Below the pieces are notes generated by a model. That model ran no database searches and was not told the origin of the DNA. It saw nothing but the letters and a program-made list of their open reading frames with translations. Shown here piece by piece: positions 44,203-54,051 of a stretch of 64,000 nt of DNA. Numbering within the stretch: position 1 is the stretch's first letter; the number at the start of each line of letters is the position of its first letter. The stretch covers positions 78,223 to 142,222 of the forward strand of contig NZ_AQWL01000004.1 in NCBI RefSeq assembly GCF_000376425.1. The letters are read 5' to 3'. Origin of the DNA: Thiobacillus denitrificans DSM 12475 (GTDB lineage: Bacteria; Pseudomonadota; Gammaproteobacteria; Burkholderiales; Thiobacillaceae). The position numbers and the translations under genes are program-made.

Positions 44203-46647
44203 CTAACGCCGCCCGGAGCGGTCGCCGGCGCGAAAATGCCGGCGCGGCACCTTGGTGTGCTCCAGCGTCTGGCAGGCACGACGAAATGCCAGCAGGGCAT
44301 CCTGCGCATGCCCCAGCACGCTGCCATGGGGATAGTGTCCCGCGGCGTTCAGTTCGCCTGCCGCCACCCCGGTCAGCAGCCCGATCCCTTCGGTCACGTG
44401 CTCCGCGGCATGGATATGGAAAAGCCCGCGGGCGACGGCGTCGACCACGCACGGTTGCAGCATTAGATGGCGCCGGTTGCGTGCGGGGATCAGCACGCCC
44501 TGGCTGCCGTCCAGGCCGGCGGTCTCGCACACGCGAAACCAGCCTTCGATCTTTTCGTTGATGCCGCCCACCGGCAGCACCCCGCCGTGCTGATTGACCG
44601 CACCGGTGACGGCGATGCCCTGCCTGAGGGGCAGGCCCGACAATGCCGACAACAGCGCATAGAGCTCGGCGCACGAGGCGGAGTCGCCTTCCACGCCGTG
44701 ATACTGCTGCTCGAACACGATGGAGGCATTCATTGAAAGCGGCGCCAGATGGGCGAACAGCGCAGCCAGGTAGTTCTGCAGGATGAACACGCCCTTGTCG
44801 TGGATCGGCCCGGACAGCTCGACCTCGCGTTCGATGTTGAGCAGGCCGTCTTCGCCCGCGTAGGCATGCGCGGACAGCCGTACCGGCAGGCCGAAGCGAT
44901 AGTCGCCCAGATCGATCTGGGTAAGGCCATTGACCTGGCCCGCCCGGGAGCCATGCAGGTCGATCAGCACGTCGCCTTCGGCGATTTCCTCGCGCAGGCG
45001 CTGCTCGGGGTAATCGTGGCGCGCTGCATGCGCAGCGAGCGCCGTCTCGACGTCTGCCGCCGCCACCAGGCACGGCCCCCCGCGGGCGCGGCAGACCGCG
45101 GCGCTTTCCATCACCAGCGCCTCGGTGCGGGCGAAGATTGCGCTCTCGCGCGTCTGGTCGCCGGCCTCGCGATGCGATTCCTCGAGCAGACGCGCCACCG
45201 CCGCCGCCGAAAAATGCGGCAGGCCGGACAGGCGGCAGGCATGGGCAACGAAAATCGCCGAGGCGCGGCGGGTGTCGGCGCTGGCGACGAAGCTGTCGGC
45301 GAAATCGACCTTGGCGCGGAAATGGCGGGCGAATTCCGGCGCCGCTTCCTGCAGCTCATAGTACTGCGCGCGCGAGCCGATCAGCACCAGCTTGACCTCG
45401 ACGTCGACCGCCTCCGGCACCAGCGACACCGCCGCGATCGGCGAGAACGACACGCCCGGTTCCTCGATCTGCAGCCGCCCGCTGCGCAGGAAGCGCCGCA
45501 GCTTCTCCCACACCAGGGTATCGGCCAGCACGTCGGCGAGGTGCAGCATCAGGAAGCCACCATGCGCCTGCAGCAGGCTGCCGGCACGGATGCGCGTGAA
45601 GTCGGTCACCAGCACGTCGTTCTCGGACTGGTATTCGATGCTGCCGAATAGCGCGCGGAACAGCGGGTTGTCCTCGACGATTACCGGCGCGCCGGAAAGA
45701 CCGCCGTTGTCCACCACCAGGTTGACGCGGTAGCGTGCCAGCGCTGCTTGCAGGCCATCCAGCCGCTCCTCGTCATCCTCGCTGCCGCTGAAAAGTTCCA
45801 GCCTGTCGAACACGTCCTGCTCCAGCGCGTCGAGCCAGGCGTTGAGTTTGGCGGCGTCCTTGATCTGCTTCTTCAGGCCGGCGCGGATCGCCTGCAGTTC
45901 GCGCTCGACCAGCGGCTTCACCACCTGCCGCCGCAGCGCCGCCAATGCCTCGTTCATCGCGCGTTCCAGCGGCTGGGTCTTCTCGATGTAGCGGGTGATC
46001 TCGGCGCGCAGCGCCTGCTCGGCCTGTTCCACCGCCGCACGGCGCGCCTTCGGCAGCGCCAGCACCTCGTCCTCGGTGAGCGCCTGCCCCCTCTTGCCGG
46101 TCAGCGTGAACACCATGCGCCCGGCCTCGCGGTGCAGCGAAAAGCTGCGCGCCTCGGCAAACGCTGTCAGCTCGGCATAGTGCCGTGCCACGTCGTCCTT
46201 CCAGGCCTGCTCGATGCGCTCACTCTCGGCCTTGTAGTCCTGCCCCTCGAGCCGCTGCGGGATATCGCTTTGTAGCGTCTTTACCGCCTGCGTCAGCAGC
46301 TGGCGCAGCAGCCTCCCTTCGCCGGCTGGCAGACGCAATGCCAGCGGCCGTTCCGGCGCGTCGAAATTGTGCAGGTAGCAGAGATCGGGCGGCACCCGGC
46401 GCTGCGCGGCGGCCTCGACCATCGCCTGCTTCAGCAGCGAGGAGCGGCCGCTGCCGACTTCGCCGAGCACGAACAGGTTGTAGTTAGGCTGATCCATGCC
46501 GAGGCCGAAGCGTGCGGCTGCTTCGGCCCGCGCCTGACCGATCCATGGCAGGGTCTCGTCCCGCAGTTCGGCGGTGTCGGCGAATCCCAGGACAGCGGGA
46601 TCGATGGTCAGGCGCAGGTCGGCGGGCAGCAGCGTGGCGATGGGCAT
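44203..46647 (-). CDS. Lon-like ATP-dependent protease (AAA_32 / LonB-type)
   Basis: The 814-aa protein has an N-terminal AAA region with a P-loop GEVGSGRSS in which Arg replaces the usual Lys, a long coiled-coil middle (about residues 150-280), further AAA motifs and a C-terminal Lon peptidase domain. The catalytic dyad is intact: Ser in VEGDSASCAELYALL and Lys in GGINEKIEG. It resembles the YcbZ/LonH group. The ATG at 46647 begins the conserved LRLTIDPAVLGF region. It is downstream of the pyruvyltransferase gene on the same strand. Confidence 0.88.
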   Translation of the reverse strand: MPIATLLPADLRLTIDPAVLGFADTAELRDETLPWIGQARAEAAARFGLGMDQPNYNLFVLGEVGSGRSSLLKQAMVEAAAQRRVPPDLCYLHNFDAPERPLALRLPAGEGRLLRQLLTQAVKTLQSDIPQRLEGQDYKAESERIEQAWKDDVARHYAELTAFAEARSFSLHREAGRMVFTLTGKRGQALTEDEVLALPKARRAAVEQAEQALRAEITRYIEKTQPLERAMNEALAALRRQVVKPLVERELQAIRAGLKKQIKDAAKLNAWLDALEQDVFDRLELFSGSEDDEERLDGLQAALARYRVNLVVDNGGLSGAPVIVEDNPLFRALFGSIEYQSENDVLVTDFTRIRAGSLLQAHGGFLMLHLADVLADTLVWEKLRRFLRSGRLQIEEPGVSFSPIAAVSLVPEAVDVEVKLVLIGSRAQYYELQEAAPEFARHFRAKVDFADSFVASADTRRASAIFVAHACRLSGLPHFSAAAVARLLEESHREAGDQTRESAIFARTEALVMESAAVCRARGGPCLVAAADVETALAAHAARHDYPEQRLREEIAEGDVLIDLHGSRAGQVNGLTQIDLGDYRFGLPVRLSAHAYAGEDGLLNIEREVELSGPIHDKGVFILQNYLAALFAHLAPLSMNASIVFEQQYHGVEGDSASCAELYALLSALSGLPLRQGIAVTGAVNQHGGVLPVGGINEKIEGWFRVCETAGLDGSQGVLIPARNRRHLMLQPCVVDAVARGLFHIHAAEHVTEGIGLLTGVAAGELNAAGHYPHGSVLGHAQDALLAFRRACQTLEHTKVPRRHFRAGDRSGRR

Positions 46648-46676
46648 GGTCGGGGGCGGAAGCGAAGTTCCCCTGA

Positions 46677-47879
46677 TTATTGCCCATGTCCCGGGGGCAG
46701 CAACAGGCCGGCCCATTGCGCCTGGCTTTCGCGGTAACGCGTGCGCAGCTGCGCGGCGCTGTCCTGCAGCACGTCAGACGGCACAGCCAGCGCCTGCATC
46801 GTCGCGGATTCGATCCGGTCGAGCGCCACGCTGCGCGGGACCGCCTCCGGCTCCCAGGTTTCGGCCCACGCCGCCACCTTGCCCGGGCGCTCACCCTGTT
46901 GCGGCAATGCGAGACTGACGCGCGGCAGGCCATAGGCCAGCGCGACGAGCCGCGTATGCAGGCTGCTCGCGACCGTGCCGCGGCTGGCGGCGATGAGTGC
47001 GCAGATGTCCCACAGATGCAGCGACGGGAACAGCCGCGCCGCACCCGGCGGCAACCTGCGCAACAGGCTTGCGTAAAGCGCAGGATCGTCGTGCCACGGC
47101 GCCGCACCGGCGCGGAACAGCGCGACGCCCAGCCCGGTCGCGGCAGCCGTCCTCGCCAGCCCCTGCGCCAGCGCATCCAGGCTGGCGTCGTCGGCAAAAT
47201 CGGCGCTGAACTGGCACGCCAGATAGCCCTGCGGGAAAGCTTCACGCATCGCCTGCACCGCGCCCCGCCTCTGGTGCTGGAGAATCAACTCACCCGAGCA
47301 TTCCGCCACCATCACCGCCGGATCGGGGCACAGCGGCGCGTCGATGCCTTCCGCCCGCAAGGCGGCTTGGGTGACGTGATCACGCACGCTGAGCCAGTCG
47401 GCCTCCCTGAGCGCCGCTTTCACCTCGTCCCGCTGCGAGGCCGACAGGGCATCCCACGCCACCCCGCCCACGGCGTTGAAGATCAGCCTGCCGCCCGGCG
47501 CCAGCGCGCCACGCCCGACCACGTAGGGCATGCTGCGCGCCGTGCCGAGCCGGCGCGCAGCCCATGTGGCGGCGGCCGCCGGGTCGGCAGCGTAGCGCGC
47601 TATGGCGGCCGCGGCCGCAGCCGGATCAAGCAGCATGACCGCGGCCTGCCAGGCGCTGCAGGTCAGCAGTTCGCCGCCGACGTGGATCAGCCGCGCTGCC
47701 TGCGCCGCTAACGGCCGCACCTGGTGGCCGCCGAAAGCCCGCAAATCGCGCTCGACCAGTCCGCACACTCCGAACACCTGCCCCGGCAGCAGCGCTGCCA
47801 GCAGATGCGGAAACAGCAGATCGCCGAAGTTGTGGCGGTCGAAGGCGCCGAACAGGAGCGGCGAGGCATGCGCGTTCAT
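46677..47879 (-). CDS. Polysaccharide pyruvyl transferase family protein
   Basis: The 400-aa protein fits the polysaccharide pyruvyltransferase family. It starts with LLFGAFDRHNFGDLLFPHLL, the family's GxNxGD-like opening, and has a C-terminal SLHTRLVALAYGLPRVSL block. Members transfer pyruvate ketals onto surface sugars, or act in related cell-surface chemistry. No polysaccharide cluster surrounds it. It is divergent from the MFS gene. Confidence 0.85.
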   Translation of the reverse strand: MNAHASPLLFGAFDRHNFGDLLFPHLLAALLPGQVFGVCGLVERDLRAFGGHQVRPLAAQAARLIHVGGELLTCSAWQAAVMLLDPAAAAAAIARYAADPAAAATWAARRLGTARSMPYVVGRGALAPGGRLIFNAVGGVAWDALSASQRDEVKAALREADWLSVRDHVTQAALRAEGIDAPLCPDPAVMVAECSGELILQHQRRGAVQAMREAFPQGYLACQFSADFADDASLDALAQGLARTAAATGLGVALFRAGAAPWHDDPALYASLLRRLPPGAARLFPSLHLWDICALIAASRGTVASSLHTRLVALAYGLPRVSLALPQQGERPGKVAAWAETWEPEAVPRSVALDRIESATMQALAVPSDVLQDSAAQLRTRYRESQAQWAGLLLPPGHGQ

Positions 47880-47945
47880 GGATGCATGATATTTCGCGCG
47901 GCGCAGGATTTCGCACTACATTCCTGTAAAAGACACGTGCATCAG

Positions 47946-49130
47946 ATGAAACCCGCCCAGCCCTCCTTCTTCGTCCTCATCGCCCTCATCGGCGGGCTGG
48001 CCATCTTCAGTTCCACGCTGTCGAAAACGCCGGTGCTGCCGCTGTTCGCCGCCTCGCTCAACGCCACCCCCGCCGAGATCGGCTGGATCGTCATGGCTTC
48101 GACGATTCCCGGCATTCTCATCAGCTATCCCGCCGGCGCGCTGTCGGATCACCTCGGCAAGCGGCGCATCCTGCTGGCCTCGCTGGTGGTGTTCGCCAGC
48201 GCGCCCTTCCTCTACCTGGTGATCGAAACCGCCTGGCAGTTGATGGCAGTGCGCTTCTATCACGGCTTCGCCACCGCGATCTTCGGCACCGTGGCCAGCG
48301 CGGCCATCGCCGAGCGCTACAGCGCCGACCGCGCGGCAAAACTCTCCACCTACTCCTCGGTCACCATCGTCGGCCGCTCGGTCGCGCCCTTCCTCGGCGG
48401 CACCCTGATCTCGCTGGCGAGCTTCGGCGCGGTGTACGTCGCCTGCGCCATCGCCGGCGTCCTGGCGCTGGGCGCGGGTCTGCTGCTTAAAGACCGCCAG
48501 TCGCAGCCCACCGACAAGATCGAGCTGCCGCATTTCTGGGCGAGCCTCGTCACTGTGCTGCGCGACCGCGGCATCATGCTGGTGAGCACGGTCGAGGCGG
48601 CGCAATACCTGGTGTTCGGCGCGATCGAGGCCTTCCTCGCGCTGTACGCGTCCTCGCTCGGCATCCCGGCGTGGCAGATCGGCGTCATCCTCGGCGTGCA
48701 GCTGGTCAGCATCGTGTTCGCCAAGCCGGTCATGGGCCGCCTCTCCGACCGCGTCGGCCGCCGCCGCGTGATCCTGCCGGGCCTCTTGATCGGCGCGGTG
48801 AGCGTCGCGCTGCTGCCCTACTTCCCCAGCTTCATCGGCCTGTCGATACTGAGCCTCGCGTTCGGCATCGGCTTCGCCACGGTGACATCATCTACCGCCG
48901 CGCTCGTCGCCGACCTCACCCGTTACGGCCGCTACGGCTCGTCGATGGGCGTGCTGCGCACCGTGATGGACGTCGGCCAGTCGATCGGCCCCGTGCTTAC
49001 CGGCTTCATGGTCGGCACCGCCGGCTACGCCAGTGCCTTCACGTTATTGGCGGCGATCCTCGTCGCCGCGGCGCTGCTGCTCGGGCTGTTGCTCAAGGGT
49101 GTGGATAAGGGAGCGCCCGAGGGGCTATAG
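47946..49130 (+). CDS. MFS transporter
   Basis: The 394-aa protein has about 12 membrane segments and the MFS loop 2-3 motif GALSDHLGKRRIL, repeated in the second half as GRLSDRVGRRRVILPG. It is a proton-coupled drug or metabolite exporter by general resemblance; the substrate cannot be assigned. The ATG at 47946 begins the hydrophobic N-terminus; earlier reading overlaps the divergent gene. Confidence 0.88.
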   Translation: MKPAQPSFFVLIALIGGLAIFSSTLSKTPVLPLFAASLNATPAEIGWIVMASTIPGILISYPAGALSDHLGKRRILLASLVVFASAPFLYLVIETAWQLMAVRFYHGFATAIFGTVASAAIAERYSADRAAKLSTYSSVTIVGRSVAPFLGGTLISLASFGAVYVACAIAGVLALGAGLLLKDRQSQPTDKIELPHFWASLVTVLRDRGIMLVSTVEAAQYLVFGAIEAFLALYASSLGIPAWQIGVILGVQLVSIVFAKPVMGRLSDRVGRRRVILPGLLIGAVSVALLPYFPSFIGLSILSLAFGIGFATVTSSTAALVADLTRYGRYGSSMGVLRTVMDVGQSIGPVLTGFMVGTAGYASAFTLLAAILVAAALLLGLLLKGVDKGAPEGL

Positions 49131-49163
49131 TGATCTAGCCTGTTGCTCTCGAGGAGACCCGTC

Positions 49164-49454
49164 ATGCGCATCCCGTCCCTGCTCGCCACGCTCGTCTTCG
49201 CCGCCGCCGGCTTCGTCATGCCGGCCAGCGCCGGCCCGGCCCTCGACCGTGCCACCCCCGCCGCCCTGGCGGAAGCGGTCTCGCCCGAGGTCTGCCTCGC
49301 CAGTGCAAAAGGCAACCACCTCGCCCAGCTCAGCTGCTGCAAGGGCCACAAAGGCGTCTGCGGCTGCCGCGCCGGCAAGATCGTGTGCTGCGACAATACC
49401 GCCAGCACCGAGCCGGGGTGCACGTGTCATGGGGATGAGGCGGTTGTCGAGTAA
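49164..49454 (+). CDS. Small Cys-rich exported protein
   Basis: This 96-aa protein has a signal peptide (MRIPSLLATLVFAAAGFVMP, cleavage near ASAGP). The mature part carries nine Cys, mostly in pairs: LSCCKG, VCGCRAG, VCCDN and GCTCHG. The pattern suggests a disulfide knot or metal binding. GAGGAGA precedes ATG 49164. I do not recognise a family. It is 33 bases after the MFS gene, possibly in the same transcript. Confidence 0.72.
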   Translation: MRIPSLLATLVFAAAGFVMPASAGPALDRATPAALAEAVSPEVCLASAKGNHLAQLSCCKGHKGVCGCRAGKIVCCDNTASTEPGCTCHGDEAVVE

Positions 49455-49558
49455 GGCGGTGGAATCGACCGAGCGCCCAGCAAAATGGCTGTCGTGGCTC
49501 CCAAGCTCATCTGCTACGAACGGGGTACGCAGCTGCGCTCCCGGAAACGTAAACCCCT

Positions 49559-51283
49559 TCACTTGCTCCCCGCCACCCAAACCCCATCCCACCCCGTCTC
49601 CGGCGGCGCCTGCCGGAACGCCGCAACCCGCTCCAGCATGACCCGGCCCGGCTTGTCGCCCGGCGCGTTGGACAGGCATTCGCGGAACGCGGCTTCGGCG
49701 GCGTCCCACGCCTGCACACGGTAGTGCGCGAGCCCCGCTTCATAGGCCTGCACCGCCTTGCGGGTCGTATCGCCCATCTCGTCGGTGAGCCCGATCAGTT
49801 CGTAGACCTTCACCGGCTCCAGCTTGCCGGCGACGCGCAGGCTATCGATCTCGCGAAAGGCCAGCGTGTCGCCCGCCAGATTCCGCGCGGCCTCGCTGAC
49901 GAGGATGCGTGTGCCGTAGAACTTGTTGGCCTGCTCCAGCCTTGAAGCCAGGTTCACGGTGTCGCCGATGACGGTGTAGCCGCGCGAGGTCTCCGAGCCG
50001 ATGTTGCCGACGGTGACCTCGCCGCTAGCGATGCCCATGCGCACGTTGACCTCGGGCAGGCCGTGGCGCACGCCGAAAAGCCCGGGCAGCGCGGCCCGGA
50101 AATCGTCCATCTTCTTCATCTGCCCAAGCGCGGCGACGCAACCCAGGCGCGCATGCTCGGCGGGGTCGGTGAAAGGCGGGCCCCAGAACGCCATGACGGA
50201 ATCGCCGATGTACTTGTCGACGATGCCCTGCTGGCCGCGGATCACTTCGGACATCAGCGAAAAATAGCGGTTGAGGAAACGCACCGCAGCATCCGGAGTG
50301 AGGTTTTCGCACATCCGTGTGAACTCTTCGAGATCGGAGAAAAACACGGTCATCACCTCGCGCTCACCCTTGCCCGCGTCGATGCGGTTTTCCAGCAGAC
50401 TCTTGACGATGCGCGGATCGACATATTGGCCGAAGGTCTCGCGGATGCGTTCCTTTTCGCGCAGTCCGACCACCATGTGGTTGAAGGAAGTGGCTAGGGT
50501 GGCGATCTCGTCACGCGACCTGACCTGGATTTCCACGCCCAGGTCGCCGTCTTCCACCGCGCGTGTGCCGCCCACCAGGCGCTTGACCGGATCGACCAGC
50601 GAGCGCGTGACGAAGGTGGCGAAAATCAGCCCAAGCGCGGTGGCGATCGCGGTGACGATCCAGTTGAGGGTGGTGGCGCGTTTCTCCTCCAACTTGGCCT
50701 GGATCGCGGTGTCCTGCGTCAGCTTGTTGAGGATGTCGATGGTCTTGCCGATTTCGACGTCGACCGTGTCCTTCTCGCGCAGCAGGGCGTCGCGCACGAT
50801 TTTTTCCGAGCGCGGCGTGCCCTCCTCGGCCTCAATCTGGAACTGGCGGAAGGTCAGGTGAAAGTGCTGGCGGGCGGTCTGGATCGCCGGCAGCTGCTTA
50901 CCCAATACGGCAAGCGTCACACGGTCGAGTTCGAGGTCCTTTTGCGCCTCGGCCTCATCCAGCATGCGCAGCGAGGAATCGACGATCTGGTCGGCGTTGA
51001 TGCCGCGCATGTCGAAGCCAGTGGATTCGTTGGCGAGGAATTCGGGATCGGGCTTCGCGGCCTCCATCCCCGCCATCACCCGCTCCATGTGCACCATTTG
51101 CTGGCGGATCAGGATCTCGACGCTGGCGACCTGCTGCTGCAGCGGCAGATACCAGTCCGAGAGCGCGCGCACCTGGTTGCTGAGCTGGCGGAAGTTGAGC
51201 ACCGACAGCCAGGTGACCACCACCATCAGCACCAGCAGGGCCGTGGTGATGCTGAAGATTTTCAGACTGATGGGCAGGCGCAT
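49559..51283 (-). CDS. Membrane-bound class III adenylate/guanylate cyclase with HAMP domain
   Basis: The 574-aa protein has TM1 (about residues 9-28), a helical periplasmic sensor of about 175 residues, TM2 (about 208-228), a HAMP domain with RSLVDPVKRLVGGTRAVEDG and a class III cyclase domain. Metal ligands lie in FFSDLEEFTRM and KYIGDSVMAFWG. The ribose/transition-state segment is GYTVIGDTVNLASRLE. The usual Asp before YTVIGD is Gly, so adenine specificity is uncertain. A helical TPR-like tail ends the protein. Confidence 0.9.
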   Translation of the reverse strand: MRLPISLKIFSITTALLVLMVVVTWLSVLNFRQLSNQVRALSDWYLPLQQQVASVEILIRQQMVHMERVMAGMEAAKPDPEFLANESTGFDMRGINADQIVDSSLRMLDEAEAQKDLELDRVTLAVLGKQLPAIQTARQHFHLTFRQFQIEAEEGTPRSEKIVRDALLREKDTVDVEIGKTIDILNKLTQDTAIQAKLEEKRATTLNWIVTAIATALGLIFATFVTRSLVDPVKRLVGGTRAVEDGDLGVEIQVRSRDEIATLATSFNHMVVGLREKERIRETFGQYVDPRIVKSLLENRIDAGKGEREVMTVFFSDLEEFTRMCENLTPDAAVRFLNRYFSLMSEVIRGQQGIVDKYIGDSVMAFWGPPFTDPAEHARLGCVAALGQMKKMDDFRAALPGLFGVRHGLPEVNVRMGIASGEVTVGNIGSETSRGYTVIGDTVNLASRLEQANKFYGTRILVSEAARNLAGDTLAFREIDSLRVAGKLEPVKVYELIGLTDEMGDTTRKAVQAYEAGLAHYRVQAWDAAEAAFRECLSNAPGDKPGRVMLERVAAFRQAPPETGWDGVWVAGSK

Positions 51284-51398
51284 GGCGTCAGATCCTGAAT
51301 GCTCGACACATTGAACCCTAGCGCAAGCCGCCCATCCGTCAATATTCCCGGGGCCGGGCCGGCGCATGCGGCCCGGCCTGAATCCGCGGGCTTGCTTG

Positions 51399-52496
51399 CT
51401 ATCGGTTTCCCGGAACCTGCGGCGCGCCGCTCGCCACGTCGCCGCACTGCGCGCGGTGGCGCAGCGCGTGGTCCATCAGCACGATCGCCGTCAGCGCCTC
51501 GGCGATGGGGGTGGCGCGGATGCCGACGCAGGGGTCGTGGCGGCCGTGGGTGACGACCTCGACCGGCTGGCCGTTGAGGTCGATCGAGCGGCCGGGCAGG
51601 CGCATCGACGAGGTAGGCTTGATCGCGACGTGGGCGACGATGGCCTGGCCCGACGAGATGCCGCCGAGCACGCCGCCGGCGTGGTTGCTCAAAAAACCAT
51701 CCAACGTGATTTCGTCGCGGTGCTCGGTGCCCTTCTGCCGCGCGGCGTCCATGCCGCTGCCGATTTCCACGCCCTTGACGGCATTCAGCCCCATCAGCGC
51801 ATGGGCGAGGTCAGCGTCGAGCTTGTCGTACAGCGGCTCGCCCCAGCCGGGCGGCACGTTCTCGGCCACCACGGTCACCTTCGCGCCGACCGAGTCGCCC
51901 GACTTCCTGAGCGCGTCCATGTAGGTTTCAAGTTCGGGCACGATGGCCGCATTGGGCGAAAAGAAGGCGTTGCTGTCGATTTCGTCCCACGACTCGAAGG
52001 AAATGTCGATCGGTCCCAGCGCGCTCATGTAGCCGCGGATGACGATGCCATGTTTTTCCTGCAGCCACTTCTTGGCGATGGCGCCGGCGCCGACGATGGG
52101 CGCGGTCAGCCGCGCCGACGAACGGCCGCCGCCGCGCGGGTCGCGGAAGCCGTATTTCTGCGTATAGGTGTAGTCGGCGTGGCCGGGGCGGAAGGTCTCG
52201 GCGAGGTTGCCGTAGTCCTTGCTGCGCTGGTCCTCGTTGCGGATCAGGAGCGCGATCGGCGTGCCGGTGGTCCTGTCCTCGTAGATGCCGGACAGGATTT
52301 CAACGGTGTCGGATTCGCGGCGCTGGGTGACGTGGCGCGAGGTGCCGGGCTTGCGGCGGTCGAGATCGTGCTGGATGTCGGCCGCGGACAGCGCCATGCC
52401 GGGCGGACAGCCGTCGACCACGCAGCCGATGGCTGGGCCATGCGATTCGCCGAACACGGTGACACAGAACAGTTTGCCGAGTGTGCTGCCAGACAT
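51399..52496 (-). CDS. aroC: Chorismate synthase
   Basis: AroC forms chorismate from EPSP using reduced FMN. The 365-aa protein has the three family signatures: [19 protein letters not shown] near the start, [11 protein letters not shown] in the middle and [16 protein letters not shown] near the end. The ATG at 52496 starts directly before the conserved region. It is divergent from the transaldolase gene. Confidence 0.97.
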   Translation of the reverse strand: MSGSTLGKLFCVTVFGESHGPAIGCVVDGCPPGMALSAADIQHDLDRRKPGTSRHVTQRRESDTVEILSGIYEDRTTGTPIALLIRNEDQRSKDYGNLAETFRPGHADYTYTQKYGFRDPRGGGRSSARLTAPIVGAGAIAKKWLQEKHGIVIRGYMSALGPIDISFESWDEIDSNAFFSPNAAIVPELETYMDALRKSGDSVGAKVTVVAENVPPGWGEPLYDKLDADLAHALMGLNAVKGVEIGSGMDAARQKGTEHRDEITLDGFLSNHAGGVLGGISSGQAIVAHVAIKPTSSMRLPGRSIDLNGQPVEVVTHGRHDPCVGIRATPIAEALTAIVLMDHALRHRAQCGDVASGAPQVPGNR

Positions 52497-52655
52497 GGAA
52501 ATAACCGCGGAAAGGACCGAAAGAATGCGCCGAAGTCTAGCACAGGCGCGGCTTTGCACGCCGCCCGCCGCATCCCGCCGGGCCCGCCGCGGCAAGACCG
52601 ATCCGTATTTAGCCGCTATCCTGAACATTTCATCTCACGGAACGAGGACGCCCCA

Positions 52656-53735
52656 ATGAATACCACGCAGCACCTCACCACCCTCGGTCAGAGCCTCTGG
52701 CTGGACAACCTGTCGCGCAGCCTGATCCGCGACGGCACGCTGGCCAGGCTGATCACCGAGGACGGGATATCTGGCGTGACCTCGAATCCGTCGATTTTCC
52801 AGAATGCGCTCGCCACCAGCCCGTATTACGCCGATGACCTGGCACGGCTGAAAACGGGCGAATCCGATGCCGAGCGGCGTTACGAAGCGCTGCTCATCTC
52901 CGACATCCGGGCAGCCTGCGATCTGCTGTTGCCGATATTCACACGCAGCGGCGGCAACGACGGCTATGCCAGCCTGGAAGTCGCGCCGCGCTGGGCGTAC
53001 GATGCCGCGCGCACGGTGGAGGAGGCCCAGCGCCTGTCGGCCGCGGTGGACCGCAGCAACCTGATGATCAAGGTGCCGGGCACACCGGAAGGCATAAGCG
53101 CGTTCGAGACGCTGACCCGGCTCGGCATCAACGTCAATGTGACGCTGCTGTTTTCGCTTGCCCAGACCGAGGCAGTGTTCAACGCCTATCTGCGCGGCCT
53201 TGCCGCACGCGTGCAAACCGGGGCCGGCGTGCGCCGCAGCAAGGCGGTGGCGAGCCTGTTCCTGTCACGCGTCGACACCCTGGTCGACACGCAGCTCAAT
53301 TCGATCGGCACGCCGGAAGCGCTGTCGCTGCGCGGCAAGGCGGCCATTGCCATGGCCAGGCTCGCCTATCAAAACTATCTGAAAATATTTCGTGGCGAGG
53401 CTTTCGCCACCCTGGCGCAGCAGGGCGCGATGCCGCAGACCCTGCTGTGGGCAAGCACCGGCGTGAAAAACCCGGACTACCACGCCCTGCTGTACGTCGA
53501 ACCGCTGATCGGCAGGGAAACCATCAACACGCTGCCCGACAAGACGCTCGCCGCGCTGCGCGACCACGGCAAACCGGCGCTGCGGCTGGAGGACGGCATT
53601 GCCGAGGCGACAGCGCAGTGGGTGGATCTGGCGCGGCTGGGGATCGACATGGACACGGTCGGCAATACCTTGCAGGACGAAGGCGTCAAACTGTTCGAAG
53701 CCGCGTACCAGAAACTGCTGCTGCAGACCGGGTGA
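52656..53735 (+). CDS. tal: Transaldolase
   Basis: Transaldolase moves a dihydroxyacetone unit between sugar phosphates in the pentose phosphate pathway. The 359-aa length and TSNPSIFQNAL opening match the longer bacterial type. The Schiff-base Lys is in NLMIKVPGTPEG. The second conserved block is MPQTLLWASTGVKNP. It may serve carbon cycling along with the Calvin cycle. Confidence 0.94.
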   Translation: MNTTQHLTTLGQSLWLDNLSRSLIRDGTLARLITEDGISGVTSNPSIFQNALATSPYYADDLARLKTGESDAERRYEALLISDIRAACDLLLPIFTRSGGNDGYASLEVAPRWAYDAARTVEEAQRLSAAVDRSNLMIKVPGTPEGISAFETLTRLGINVNVTLLFSLAQTEAVFNAYLRGLAARVQTGAGVRRSKAVASLFLSRVDTLVDTQLNSIGTPEALSLRGKAAIAMARLAYQNYLKIFRGEAFATLAQQGAMPQTLLWASTGVKNPDYHALLYVEPLIGRETINTLPDKTLAALRDHGKPALRLEDGIAEATAQWVDLARLGIDMDTVGNTLQDEGVKLFEAAYQKLLLQTG

Positions 53736-54051
53736 GCGGCCCCCTATCCCTGCCATGCGTGTCCTGTTGATGCTGCGGAAGCCCGCCATCATCGATCCGC
53801 CGAGATCGGCCGCGTCAAGGGCCGGACGCAACGGCAGGGTTACGTCGGCAGCCACCTGGCCGGCCGGATCGGGCGACAGCTCAAGCTGTCGCGCTACCCC
53901 TTGCACCACCGCATATCAACCAAGAACAATTTATGCGCTGAAAAGAAATCTTGAATGGACAGAAAAGCTTGCGGGGGAGAGGATGGCCATTCCCGCTCGA
54001 TTGCGCCGGCCGGCGCAATGGGATACCAGAATCGACACAAGGAGACGCGCC
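53736..54051. other. Intergenic with a 20-bp perfect palindrome
   Basis: No supported gene lies here. A lower-GC patch (near 53915-53965) contains AATTTATGCG-like bases but no clear promoter. A perfect palindrome, ATTGCGCCGGCCGGCGCAAT, occupies 54000-54019, 32 bases before the CBS-domain gene. Confidence 0.6.
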
